Source: an uncultured Emergencia sp.
Lineage (GTDB): Bacteria > Bacillota > Clostridia > Peptostreptococcales > Anaerovoracaceae
NCBI GenBank assembly: GCA_904420065.1
Contig: CAJFTU010000051.1
Span: 1 to 55,907 of the forward strand
Direction of reading: 5' to 3'
DNA: 55,907 bases
Shown here: positions 8,818 to 17,744 of the stretch, piece after piece
How positions within the stretch are numbered: position 1 is the first letter of the stretch
Layout of the letters: each line of letters opens with the position of its first letter
Notes under the pieces: generated by a model
Told to the model about the DNA's origin: nothing
What the model saw: only the letters and a program-made list of their open reading frames with translations
Database searches by the model: none
Made by a program: the position numbers and the translations under genes

Positions 8818-9504
8818 ATGAAACACATACTCATCGTAGAAGACGATATCACTCTCGGAAACGCTCTCCGCTATAATCTGCTCCGTGAAGGATATGCCGT
8901 CACTCTATCCGCATCTGCCGCCGAAGCTCACCGCCGATTTAAAAAAAGCGTCTTCGATTTAGTTATCCTCGACGTAGGTCTGCCTGACGGCAGCGGCTTT
9001 TCTCTATGCCGGATATTCAAAGAGCTCCGCCGGGAAATTCCGGTGATCTTTCTCACCGCCAGAGACCTGGAAAAGGATATGCTGGAGGGTTTTGAACTGG
9101 GTGCAGCCGATTACATCACAAAACCCTTTCCTATCCGCGTCCTGCTGAAAAAGATAGATCTTCTCCTCTCTTCCGCTCCAGGCGACAACAATGACGACAT
9201 CTACGACGACGGCAGGCTCATCATCAACTTTTCTCATATGACAGCCGTTCTCAACGGCGTTCCGCTCACGTTCACCGCGTCGGAATACCGCATACTGAAA
9301 CTGTTTTCCGCCAATGCCAACACGGCGCTGACCCGCCGCCTCCTTTTGGAAAAGCTCTACGACGCCGACGAAAACTTCGTGGAGGAACACACTCTGACCT
9401 CTGCCGTCAGCCGAATACGTAAAAAACTTCAGTCCTGCGGCGGCGACTATATCAAAACCATCTACGGACTGGGATATATGTGGTTAAAGGAGGAAAAAAA
9501 ATGA
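8818..9504 (+). CDS. OmpR-family response regulator
   Basis: A 228-residue two-domain regulator. The receiver domain (residues 1-115) has the acidic pair VEDD, the phospho-acceptor Asp in VILDVGLPDGSGF near residue 52, and the switch KPF near residue 104. A winged-helix DNA-binding domain (residues 130-225) ends with the typical TIYGLGYMW. AAAAGGAG precedes the ATG. It overlaps the histidine kinase gene by ATGA, so the two are coupled. With the ABC genes downstream this is a BceRS/VanRS-like arrangement; the regulator probably controls those ABC genes. Confidence 0.93.
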   Translation: MKHILIVEDDITLGNALRYNLLREGYAVTLSASAAEAHRRFKKSVFDLVILDVGLPDGSGFSLCRIFKELRREIPVIFLTARDLEKDMLEGFELGAADYITKPFPIRVLLKKIDLLLSSAPGDNNDDIYDDGRLIINFSHMTAVLNGVPLTFTASEYRILKLFSANANTALTRRLLLEKLYDADENFVEEHTLTSAVSRIRKKLQSCGGDYIKTIYGLGYMWLKEEKK

Positions 9505-10427
9505 CGGTTTTCTTGCTCTGCGCAGGTTTTGCCCTGCTCTGCGCCCTCTTATCTTTCGCCTTTATCCGCCGTGTCCTCACTTCCTTCTCTCTGCAGATTT
9601 CGGAAATCCTGGACGATATTCTCAAAGGAAAGGATATCCGCTCTCAAAACCTGCGGCTGTACGCCCGGGACACGCTGCAGGATAAAGTCCTGTTTCAGCT
9701 GATAAGGCTGCACCAGATCACCGAAAGCCAGAGAGATACAGTCCGGCAGGAGAAAAAAGAGCTTCAGGAACTGATCTCCGATATCTCTCATCAGGTGAAG
9801 ACTCCTCTAACCAACCTGAGGCTGCTCAGCGAGACAATCTTCTCTCCCGGGCTTTCTCCGGAAGCGCAGAGAGAATTTCTGACTTCTTTCAACGATCAGC
9901 TGGACAAACTGGATTTTCTGATCCACGCGATGATCAAAACCTCCCGCCTGGAAACGGGGATCATCTCGCTGCACCCGGAGAACCTGCCCGTGGCCGATAC
10001 TCTGACCTCAGCGTTGGGAACCATTCTGCCCTCGGCCGAAGAGAAGAACATCAGCGTCACCGTCGACTGTTCTCCGGACTGCCGGGCCCTGCACGACGTC
10101 AGGTGGACGGGGGAAGCCCTCTTCAACCTCCTTGAAAACAGCGTCAAATACACCCGAAGAGGCGGGCAGATTCTCGTTACCGTGAGGGAACAGGAAATCT
10201 ACACCCGCATCGACATTCAGGATACCGGTAAAGGCATACCCGAAGAAGAGCAAGGCCGAATCTGGCAGCGGTTCTACCGCGAGCCCCAGGTTCGCGATAC
10301 GGAAGGAATCGGGCTGGGGCTTTTTCTGACCAGAGAAATCGTCACGCTTCAGAACGGTTACGTCAAAGTGTCCTCACAGGTTGGACTCGGCTCCTGCTTT
10401 TCTGTCTTTCTGCCCAGAAAAAACTGA
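9501..10427 (+). CDS. Sensor histidine kinase, short N-terminus
   Basis: A 308-residue kinase. One clear membrane helix lies at residues 1-20; no sizeable extracellular domain follows, so it probably senses through the membrane or through its partner transporter. The H-box is DISHQVKTPLTNLRLL (about residues 93-108), the N-box NLLENSVKYT, and the G-boxes DTGKGI and GIGLGLFL. The start ATG at 9501 overlaps the stop of the regulator (ATGA) and has AAAGGAGG upstream; an in-frame ATG at 9480 lies before that site and is not preferred. Family knowledge: kinases of this build work with BceAB-like ABC transporters as peptide-antibiotic detectors. Confidence 0.92.
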   Translation: MTVFLLCAGFALLCALLSFAFIRRVLTSFSLQISEILDDILKGKDIRSQNLRLYARDTLQDKVLFQLIRLHQITESQRDTVRQEKKELQELISDISHQVKTPLTNLRLLSETIFSPGLSPEAQREFLTSFNDQLDKLDFLIHAMIKTSRLETGIISLHPENLPVADTLTSALGTILPSAEEKNISVTVDCSPDCRALHDVRWTGEALFNLLENSVKYTRRGGQILVTVREQEIYTRIDIQDTGKGIPEEEQGRIWQRFYREPQVRDTEGIGLGLFLTREIVTLQNGYVKVSSQVGLGSCFSVFLPRKN

Positions 10428-10496
10428 CGCGCCGGCGAGATTTCTGCGACAATCTCCCTGTATGCTGTAGACAGAAAGAAAAAGGAGGTATTGTTC

Positions 10497-11186
10497 ATGC
10501 ATATTTTGCAGACGAAACATCTGAAAAAGTACTACGGCGCCGGACCCAACACCGTCCGCGCCCTGGACGACGTGAACTTTTCCGCAGACAGCGGAGAATT
10601 CGTCGCAGTCGTGGGAACATCCGGATCGGGAAAATCCACCCTTCTCCATATGTGCGGCGGTCTGGACACGCCCACAGCCGGCGACGTCTTTGTCAGCGGC
10701 CACAATCTGTCCCGGATGGATGCCGACGAGCTGACCGTATTCCGAAGACGAAGCATCGGATTCGTTTTCCAGAATTACAATCTCATTCCGGTTCTCAATG
10801 TCTACGAGAACATCGTGATCCCCCTGGACCTGGATGGAAACAGGATTGACGGTGATTTTCTGCAGGAAGTCGTATCCCTCCTCGGCCTTGGAGACAAGCT
10901 GAACAGCATGCCTTCCGAACTTTCCGGCGGTCAGCAGCAGCGGGTGGCCATCGCCAGAGCGTTAATCACTAAGCCGTCGATCATACTGGCCGACGAACCT
11001 ACGGGAAATCTGGACAGTCGGAGCAGCTCCGATGTAATGGGTCTGCTGCAGAGCACGGGAAAACGGTTCAATCAGACTATCGTCATGATCACACACAACA
11101 ATGAAATCGCCCAACTTGCCGATCGGATTGTCCGCATCGAAGACGGGCGGATTGTAAGCGGAGGAGACGACCATGAAGATAACTGA
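10497..11186 (+). CDS. ABC transporter ATP-binding protein (MacB/BceA type)
   Basis: A 229-residue ATPase of the lipoprotein/macrolide/antimicrobial-peptide group (LolD, MacB, BceA). Walker [10 protein letters not shown] is near residue 43, the Q-loop segment [17 protein letters not shown] near 90-106, the signature [15 protein letters not shown] near 142-156, Walker [13 protein letters not shown] follows. Start: ATG at 10497 behind AAGGAGG; an in-frame TTG lies 6 nt upstream. The 69-nt gap from the kinase and 14-nt overlap with the permease gene place all four genes in one operon. Confidence 0.94.
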   Translation: MHILQTKHLKKYYGAGPNTVRALDDVNFSADSGEFVAVVGTSGSGKSTLLHMCGGLDTPTAGDVFVSGHNLSRMDADELTVFRRRSIGFVFQNYNLIPVLNVYENIVIPLDLDGNRIDGDFLQEVVSLLGLGDKLNSMPSELSGGQQQRVAIARALITKPSIILADEPTGNLDSRSSSDVMGLLQSTGKRFNQTIVMITHNNEIAQLADRIVRIEDGRIVSGGDDHEDN

Positions 11187-13599
11187 AAAGTTAGCGGCAA
11201 ACAACAACGGAAAAATTCTCGTAAAGTTGGCTTCCCGAAACCTGCGCAGAGACAAAACCCGCACCATTTTGACCGTACTGACCATATGCCTGTCTGTCAG
11301 TCTGATCTCCGGTCTGGCCCTCTTTTCCCTGGACTACGAAAGAGCCGACCGGCAGCAGACAGCGGAAATGCAGCAGGTAACCTACAACAATCTGTCCCTC
11401 TCTCAGTGCGGAGAACTTGCCGCAGACACGCGGATTACCGACTCCGTGGCTGTAAAGACAGGAACACGGAGTGAAACGGAGGATTACTCCTTTTCTCTCT
11501 CCTATGTGCAGCAGACAAAGAGTTCGATCAGGACGCCCCGGATTACAGAAGGCCGATATCCGGAAGAAATGAATGAAGCTGCCGTAGACCGACAATACGG
11601 CCGTTATATTGGCAGAGATCTGCATATTGGCAGCAGTATCGAGCTGAAATACTATGACGGCACTTCGCAAACCTTTACCATCACCGGTTTTACCGATGAA
11701 AAAAGCAGCAGCGACCACTTTGCCGTCTATGTTTCCCTGAATTACGCCAGGAACGGTCTTCATCTGAAAGATCTTCCTTTCAGCTGCGCAGTAAAAGTGG
11801 CCGGCGCCGAAGAGATGAGCGAGGAAGAATTTTTAACGGCGATCACGGAAATCGGAAGAGATCACCGCGTCAAACGGACGGATATCAACGAAAACAATCG
11901 ATTCGTCAATTCCCTGACAGTAAACGTGCAGGAGATTGCCGCAATCGTCCTGATCGGCATCTTCGTGCTGTTTGTCAGCGTAATTGTAATCTACAGCCTG
12001 TTTTACATTTCCGTCATGAGCAGAGTACGCCAGTTCGGTCAGCTGCGCACGCTGGGCACTTCGCCGGGACAGATCAGGAAAATCGTGCGCAAGGAAGGCA
12101 GACGGCTCTTTCTTCTTGGCGCTCCCCTTGGACTTCTGATCGGCATGCTGTTCAGTCAGATCGCCCTGCCCACCGGCTTCTCACCTGCCAATGCCGCCCT
12201 GGTGGCCGTTCTGACGCTGTCTGCCGATTACTTGACGGTAATGATTTCCGTCAGCAAACCGGCGCGACTCGCTTCTGCCTTTTCTCCCATCGACGCTTCC
12301 CGGGCAGACGCAGGCGCGGTCTCGTGCCGAAAACGGAAAAACCTTCATCAGCAGCTGACTCCGTGGACTCTGGCAAAGATCAGGATCCTGCAGGACAGGA
12401 AAAAATTTGCACTTACCGTCCTGTCTCTGTGCGTCAGCGGCACGGTATTCATGGCAGGATCCACCTTTTCCGCTTCTTTCGACAAGCTGGATTTTTCCCG
12501 CCAGGGTTATTTTCAGAACTATGAATATCAGCTGAGCATCTCCGAGAACGCGGTCAACGCTTCAGAAGAGGGGCTGTCCGGCGTACAGAAGGACAATCCT
12601 CTTACCTCTGAGCTGATCAACCGCATCCGGGCCGTCGAAGGCGTAGACAACGTCAGCGTGAAGAAAAAATTGGAAATAAGCTACATCTATCAGAATAACA
12701 ACCGAAAGGATTGTCTCGTTCCGTTTACCAGGCAGGAAGCTGAAATTCTGTCCTCCTTTACCGAAACGCCAATCGACTACGACGACGCCGTCAGAAGGAA
12801 AGCCGTCTATATCGTCGATAATCAGGTTGCCGAAGAGTTCCTTCACTTTTCGTTCCAAACCGGAGACGAAATCGAAATCGCCTATTTTGACGGTGAAAAA
12901 GAGAAGCGCGATACCTTCGTCATTGCCGGCGAAATCGATCCCGAGGTAAAATACGATGAGGACGGTTATGAGATTACAGGCTCCGCCGGTTTTTTCGTAA
13001 TTCCGGACGCTCTCCTGAAAACTATGACTGAACCCGGATTCAATCTGAACGATACGGTTTTGATCTCCTCCCAGTGGCCGGAAAAAGACGCACAGATAAC
13101 GGCTGCTCTGGAGAATCTGCAGGAAAGTGACGTTCGTCTTTCTCTGAATACGCTGAGTGAAAAACTGGAAAAAGATCGACAGGTCGCAAATCAGTATCTG
13201 ACCCTGATCATGTCGCTGTGCGCTTTCTGTATTCTCTTCAGCGTGATCAATCTGATCAACACGATCATCACCAACGTCCTGTCCAGAAAGCACGAATTCG
13301 CAGTTCTGGAATCCATCGGCATGGAAAAGAAGCAGATAGAAAGATCCATTCAATACGAAGGATTGATCTTCGCCTTTTTCAACATCGTTATTTCCTGTAC
13401 GCTGGGCGCTGCCATCGGATACCTGATCATCTCCTTGATGAATCACAATGGTGCAGATTACCTTCACTATCAGTATCCGGCCCTCTACGCCGTATGCTAC
13501 AGCATATTCGTCATCCTTCTTCCCGTCGCGGTTTCCCTGGCGACGGTGAGAATCTTTCGACGTCAGTCCGTGGTTCAGCGGCTCAGAGAAACAGAATAG
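11173..13599 (+). CDS. ABC transporter permease, FtsX-type, large
   Basis: An 808-residue permease. An N-terminal helix (residues 35-55) precedes an extracellular segment of about 200 residues; then three helices (about 255-365), a second anchoring helix near 415-435, a second extracellular segment to about 670, and three C-terminal helices with the FtsX domain. The architecture is a doubled MacB/FtsX-like layout, unlike the 10-helix BceB type with one large loop. GGAGGAG lies 6 nt before the ATG inside the ATPase gene. With ATPase and two-component partners the likely role is sensing or removal of envelope-active peptides; substrate unknown. Confidence 0.9.
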   Translation: MKITEKLAANNNGKILVKLASRNLRRDKTRTILTVLTICLSVSLISGLALFSLDYERADRQQTAEMQQVTYNNLSLSQCGELAADTRITDSVAVKTGTRSETEDYSFSLSYVQQTKSSIRTPRITEGRYPEEMNEAAVDRQYGRYIGRDLHIGSSIELKYYDGTSQTFTITGFTDEKSSSDHFAVYVSLNYARNGLHLKDLPFSCAVKVAGAEEMSEEEFLTAITEIGRDHRVKRTDINENNRFVNSLTVNVQEIAAIVLIGIFVLFVSVIVIYSLFYISVMSRVRQFGQLRTLGTSPGQIRKIVRKEGRRLFLLGAPLGLLIGMLFSQIALPTGFSPANAALVAVLTLSADYLTVMISVSKPARLASAFSPIDASRADAGAVSCRKRKNLHQQLTPWTLAKIRILQDRKKFALTVLSLCVSGTVFMAGSTFSASFDKLDFSRQGYFQNYEYQLSISENAVNASEEGLSGVQKDNPLTSELINRIRAVEGVDNVSVKKKLEISYIYQNNNRKDCLVPFTRQEAEILSSFTETPIDYDDAVRRKAVYIVDNQVAEEFLHFSFQTGDEIEIAYFDGEKEKRDTFVIAGEIDPEVKYDEDGYEITGSAGFFVIPDALLKTMTEPGFNLNDTVLISSQWPEKDAQITAALENLQESDVRLSLNTLSEKLEKDRQVANQYLTLIMSLCAFCILFSVINLINTIITNVLSRKHEFAVLESIGMEKKQIERSIQYEGLIFAFFNIVISCTLGAAIGYLIISLMNHNGADYLHYQYPALYAVCYSIFVILLPVAVSLATVRIFRRQSVVQRLRETE

Positions 13600-13600
13600 A

Positions 13601-13651
13601 AAAAAGGAACGGCACCCTGCAATCCCTTGCATTTGCAGCCGTTCCTTTTTT
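13601..13651. terminator. Bidirectional terminator between convergent genes
   Basis: AAAAAGGAACGGC (13601-13613) pairs with GCCGTTCCTTTTT (13638-13650), with a further TGCAA/TTGCA pairing inside. A and T tracts flank both sides, so it serves both the ABC operon and the facing exporter gene. Confidence 0.85.
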
Positions 13652-13662
13652 ATTTTCAACGT

Positions 13663-14589
13663 TTATTCACTCTTCCGGTTGACAATATAAATGCCTGCGC
13701 TAACCAGCACAAGGGCGATCAGGCTCTGGAGCCACGGCATACTGGCCGCTTCGCCGAGAAATACGGCTGACAACACCACACCGAAAACCGGCGTCATAAA
13801 CCCGAAAACCGTTACCTTGGACACCGGATTATACTTCAGCAGCAGACTCCATACAGAATACGCCACCGCAGAAATCATAGCCATATACAGAAGCAGTAAA
13901 ATGGCCGAAAGGCCGCCGCCATGAAGGCGTCCGCCCATGAAGAAGCCGATGGCCATCATCACAATCCCACCTATAGTAAACTGATATCCGCTGATCACTA
14001 CTGGATCCTCCCGCTCAGAAAAACGCTTGATCAAAACGGAAGACATGGCGTATGCAGCGCAGGCGATCAGCATGAATCCTTCTCCGTCAAGACGAATTCC
14101 TCCGCCCAGACCCGATCCGGTCAGATTAACCAGTACTACGCCGGCAAAACCGATTATGCAGCCTATGGCCTTGGTCATATCGATTTTTTCCTGATGAAAG
14201 ATCAGACTTGCAAAAATGATGGCCATAAACACATTCGACGCCTCGATAATGGATCCCTTGACGCCGGTCGTATGAGCCAGTCCCACATAAAAGAAAAAAT
14301 ACTGTAAAACCGTCTGAAACATGCTGATAGCGCCTACCATCCCCCAGGATGTTTTTTTCGGCAGCATGGGTTTCTTCTGCATAATGCTGTAAAACAGAAC
14401 TACCAGTATTCCTGCCAGAGTAAAGCGAAGTCCGGCAAAGAGAATCTGCGAAGCGGTATCCGCCGAATCGACCTTAAACAGCTCGTAGCCGATTTTAATG
14501 CATGGGAAAGCACTTCCCCACAAGAAGCAGCAGACCATCGCGAAAAACCAAACCGCTCCGGTCTGCTGCAAAAGATGTCTTTCTTTCAT
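13663..14589 (-). CDS. EamA/DMT-family transporter
   Basis: A 308-residue drug/metabolite transporter with the usual ten helices formed by two EamA repeats (residues 10-145 and 160-300). Typical features are the N-terminal FLWGSAFPCIK segment and the repeat ends SIIEASNVFMAIIFASL and MTPVFGVVLSAVFLGE. Members export amino acids, sugars or metabolites; substrate unknown. Start: the ATG at 14587-14589 has GAGGA nine nt upstream, while an ATG three codons earlier overlaps that site. The short gene gap to the D-aminoacylase-like gene (165 bp) holds no clear promoter in this direction. Confidence 0.9.
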   Translation of the reverse strand: MKERHLLQQTGAVWFFAMVCCFLWGSAFPCIKIGYELFKVDSADTASQILFAGLRFTLAGILVVLFYSIMQKKPMLPKKTSWGMVGAISMFQTVLQYFFFYVGLAHTTGVKGSIIEASNVFMAIIFASLIFHQEKIDMTKAIGCIIGFAGVVLVNLTGSGLGGGIRLDGEGFMLIACAAYAMSSVLIKRFSEREDPVVISGYQFTIGGIVMMAIGFFMGGRLHGGGLSAILLLLYMAMISAVAYSVWSLLLKYNPVSKVTVFGFMTPVFGVVLSAVFLGEAASMPWLQSLIALVLVSAGIYIVNRKSE

Positions 14590-14754
14590 AATCCACATTC
14601 CTCACAGTGATAAATTTCTATTCCATCTTACCGCTTGCGGAGGAATTTGGCAATGGTGTTCTTCAGGAATTTTACGTTGGTTTGGAAAAATTCCGCGCTT
14701 CACGAAAGACCTTTTCTCCGTCTCTCCTCGTTTTTCGATTTTCCTTCGGAAAAA

Positions 14755-16113
14755 TCAGTTTTTAAACGGAATAAACCTTCCCGCTCTGTCATCTTTTACC
14801 TGCTTGTGATCCATTGCAATACGCCCGCCCAGGATGACATAATCGATACCTTCCGGCTGTATATAGATATCGTCATAGGCAGCTTTGTCGATGATGATGT
14901 CGGAATCGAAAACAGTAATATCCGCATCGGCGCCCAGGGCGATGCGCCCTTTTTCCGCAAGAGACAGTCTCTCTGCCGGGTCCAACGTCATCTTGCGCAG
15001 AGCGTCGATCAGCGGCAGCGCTTTTTCTTCCCGTACGTATTTTCCCAGTACCCGCGGAAAAGTTCCTGCCGCCCTCGGATGGCCGTTTCCTCTGTTGAGG
15101 ATTCCGTCGCTGCCGATCATTCCGTACTTGCCGCTAATTGCCAGACTCACTTCTTCATCGTCCATAATAAACCCTACGGCCAGCATCTGAGGATATTCCT
15201 TTCTGGCCTTTTCCAGCAATTCTTCGGTACAGTACCGGTTTTTATACGGCTCCTCGGTGAGCATGATCTTTCCGATATCGTCGCACCACTGATCCAGGCT
15301 TTCCGGTTCAAACACCTCGCTGCCGATATGGGTCGCAAAAGCGTTGTAAGGATATGTGTCATAGCGGATCAATGATGATTTTTCCGCCGCACGGTCGATC
15401 ATTTCAAGGGATTTCTTCATCTGGCCATAGGCCGAGCAGCTGACCAGGTGAGAGATCTGAAAACGGACGCCGGACCTTTCTGCCAGACGAATCATCTCCT
15501 CTACGGATTCTTCCGCGCCGGTTCCCGATTCTCTGAAATGGGCGCTGGCCAGATAGCGGCTGTCCTTTAGAAGCGCCAACGCTTCCAGCATATCGTCGAA
15601 AGTGATGGCCGGATCGTATTCTATGCCAAAGGATATTCCGAAGGCTCCTGCATCCAGTTCTCTCTGCAGCAGTTCCTTCAGCATTTCCCGCTTTTCTTCC
15701 GGCAGGGGTTCTCTGTGATCCAGTCCCAGCTCGTAACGGATCTGATTATAGCCGGCCAGCATGACATAGTTAACCGGAGAACCGCCCAGTTCCTCGATAA
15801 CCTGTCGAAATTCCCGGATGGGCTGATTCTGCATCCCGCAGTTTCCTCCGCAGGCCGTCGTCACACCCATCTTCAGCATCAGTTCGCCGATGATGTACTT
15901 CTTTCCTTCTCCTGTAAAGTTTTCTTCGTGCATGTGAATGTCGATAAACCCGGGTGATACAATCTTTCCCGAAGCGTCGATTCTCTGCGCCGCCTCTGGC
16001 TGCTCTTCCCCGAGATAAACGATTTTTCCCTCTTCCGTTCCCACATTAATCCGACGCAGCTCTCCTTTGTCAAAGTCCGGAATGAGTCCGCCCGTGATCA
16101 GCAAATCAAGCAT
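14755..16113 (-). CDS. N-acyl-D-amino-acid deacylase-like amidohydrolase
   Basis: A 452-residue metal-dependent hydrolase of the amidohydrolase superfamily, closest in look to D-aminoacylases, which release D-amino acids from N-acyl forms. The first metal motif is PGFIDIHMH (about residues 55-63), and the D-aminoacylase-type GGNCGM, whose Cys is a metal ligand in that group, is near residue 94. Later histidines occur in SAHFRESG and QISHLVS, and the catalytic Asp region is GSDGIL near 335. AAAGGAG precedes the ATG. It follows the YfcC-type permease gene by 88 bp with a hairpin between them; transport and hydrolysis of acylated amino acids or dipeptides is a reasonable inference. Confidence 0.82.
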   Translation of the reverse strand: MLDLLITGGLIPDFDKGELRRINVGTEEGKIVYLGEEQPEAAQRIDASGKIVSPGFIDIHMHEENFTGEGKKYIIGELMLKMGVTTACGGNCGMQNQPIREFRQVIEELGGSPVNYVMLAGYNQIRYELGLDHREPLPEEKREMLKELLQRELDAGAFGISFGIEYDPAITFDDMLEALALLKDSRYLASAHFRESGTGAEESVEEMIRLAERSGVRFQISHLVSCSAYGQMKKSLEMIDRAAEKSSLIRYDTYPYNAFATHIGSEVFEPESLDQWCDDIGKIMLTEEPYKNRYCTEELLEKARKEYPQMLAVGFIMDDEEVSLAISGKYGMIGSDGILNRGNGHPRAAGTFPRVLGKYVREEKALPLIDALRKMTLDPAERLSLAEKGRIALGADADITVFDSDIIIDKAAYDDIYIQPEGIDYVILGGRIAMDHKQVKDDRAGRFIPFKN

Positions 16114-16150
16114 TGTGTTCTCCTTTCGTTCTGAACAGTCTAAATATAAA

Positions 16151-16177
16151 GGGAAACGGCAACCCCCGCCGCTTCCC
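16151..16177 (-). terminator. Hairpin between the permease and amidohydrolase genes
   Basis: On the minus strand GGGAAGCGGC and GCCGTTTCCC form a stem (arms 16168-16177 and 16151-16160), followed by TTTATATTT. A partial terminator or attenuator within a two-gene unit. Confidence 0.55.
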
Positions 16178-16201
16178 CTCTCAGAGTATTAATCCGTCGT
16201 C

Positions 16202-17596
16202 TTAAAACGGTCCGTATGAAGTGAACTGAGCAATCAGCACCAGAACCGCGCCTAAGAGATACTGCAGTCCGATCAGCGGCAGAATCCATTTGACCCATTT
16301 TTCGAAAGGAATCTTGGCCAGGGCCAGCGCCGCCATAAAATATCCCGATGTTGGCGAGAATACGTTGGAAATTCCGTCTCCCAGCTGGAAAGCCAGTACT
16401 GAGGTCTGTCTGGTCACTCCGGTCAGATCGGCCAGATGAGCCATGATCGGCATAGTTACCGAAGCCTGCCCCGATCCGGATGGTATCGGATAATCGAGCA
16501 GACACTGGAACACGTACATGCCCAAAGCCGAGATAGACGAAGGAAGCTCCGACAGTACGCCCGCAATGCTGTGGAGAATCGTGTGAAGGATGTTTCCATC
16601 CGTTAAGACTACGGTAATTCCTCTGGCAAATCCGCAGACCAGAGCGCCCATGGCAATCCCTGCCATCCCTTCGCCGAGGGAGATGGCATACTGGTTGATG
16701 GACATCCGGGAAAAGATGGCGGATACAATTGAAAGGCCGAAGAACAAAGCCGCTATTTCTTCAAAATACCAACCCCACTTTACCGTTCCGATAATCAGCA
16801 GAATAATGGTGACCAGCAGAGACAGTAGAACCAACTTTTCTTTCAGTCCGAATTCATGCATTTTATCCAGATCCAACTTATCGTCTCTGTTTTGATCCAC
16901 ATCGTGCATCGAAGAGAGGGTCGGATTCTTCTTGATTTTTCTGGCATACCGGTATACGTATCCTACCGTCAGAATGACGAAAGCCGCATATACGACCAAC
17001 CGGTATCCCAATCCGGAAAACAGATGAAGTCCGGCGATTCCCTGAGCGACGCCTACGGTATACGCATTGAGAAATCCGGAAGTGAAGCCGGCGGCGCCTC
17101 CGCACAAAACGATAGCCGTTCCGGTGATCGAGTCAAACCCGAGAGCCACGCACAGGCTGACCAGAATCGGCACATAAGGCAGCAGATCCTCCGCCGAACC
17201 GACGATGGCGCCCATCAGAGAAAAGAGAACCATCAGTACGGGAATGATCATTGCTTCCTTGCCGGCAAGAAATTTGGTCACGCGGACCAGTCCGGCCTCC
17301 AGAGCTCCCGTATCGGTGATTACGCCAAAACAGCCTCCGAAGATAAAGATAAGAAAAATAATATCTGCCGCTTCCAGCATACCGCGGAATACAGATGACA
17401 GCACACCCATCAGATCTACCGGTGTCTGCTCCGTGTACTGAAAACTGTTGGGGTCCACCACTTCTCTGCCATCTTTTAGGGTCATCATCTCATACGATCC
17501 CGCCGGTACGATATAAGTTAGAATCGCACAGATCACCACGATACCGATGAGCAGCGCGTAAACGTGAGGCACCTGACGCTTTTTCTTTTTTTCCAT
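16202..17596 (-). CDS. YfcC/DcuC-superfamily permease
   Basis: A 464-residue membrane protein of the YfcC family (ion-transporter superfamily with DcuC and ArcD-like arginine/ornithine or peptide-linked carriers). The N-terminus is basic (KKKKRQVPH) then a first helix and PAGSYE, a hallmark of the family. About twelve helices follow, with glycine-rich re-entrant signatures VGSAEDLLPYVPIL (near 140) and FQCLLDYPIPSGSGQA (near 365-380). GGAGG lies 9 nt before the ATG. Its downstream neighbour is the D-aminoacylase-like hydrolase, so it may import the substrate of that enzyme; an amino-acid antiporter linked to arginine use nearby is another possibility. Confidence 0.85.
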   Translation of the reverse strand: MEKKKKRQVPHVYALLIGIVVICAILTYIVPAGSYEMMTLKDGREVVDPNSFQYTEQTPVDLMGVLSSVFRGMLEAADIIFLIFIFGGCFGVITDTGALEAGLVRVTKFLAGKEAMIIPVLMVLFSLMGAIVGSAEDLLPYVPILVSLCVALGFDSITGTAIVLCGGAAGFTSGFLNAYTVGVAQGIAGLHLFSGLGYRLVVYAAFVILTVGYVYRYARKIKKNPTLSSMHDVDQNRDDKLDLDKMHEFGLKEKLVLLSLLVTIILLIIGTVKWGWYFEEIAALFFGLSIVSAIFSRMSINQYAISLGEGMAGIAMGALVCGFARGITVVLTDGNILHTILHSIAGVLSELPSSISALGMYVFQCLLDYPIPSGSGQASVTMPIMAHLADLTGVTRQTSVLAFQLGDGISNVFSPTSGYFMAALALAKIPFEKWVKWILPLIGLQYLLGAVLVLIAQFTSYGPF

Positions 17597-17744
17597 TTGT
17601 TCTACCCTCCTTGATTTTAATTCATACCTTCCTTTCTGAAAGTATTATTTGTTTAACTATAACATATCTTTCTACAGGCATGATATAAATCTATTCAGGC
17701 AAAACGGGAATATTGTTAGAATTTTCTTATTTATCATATTTATC

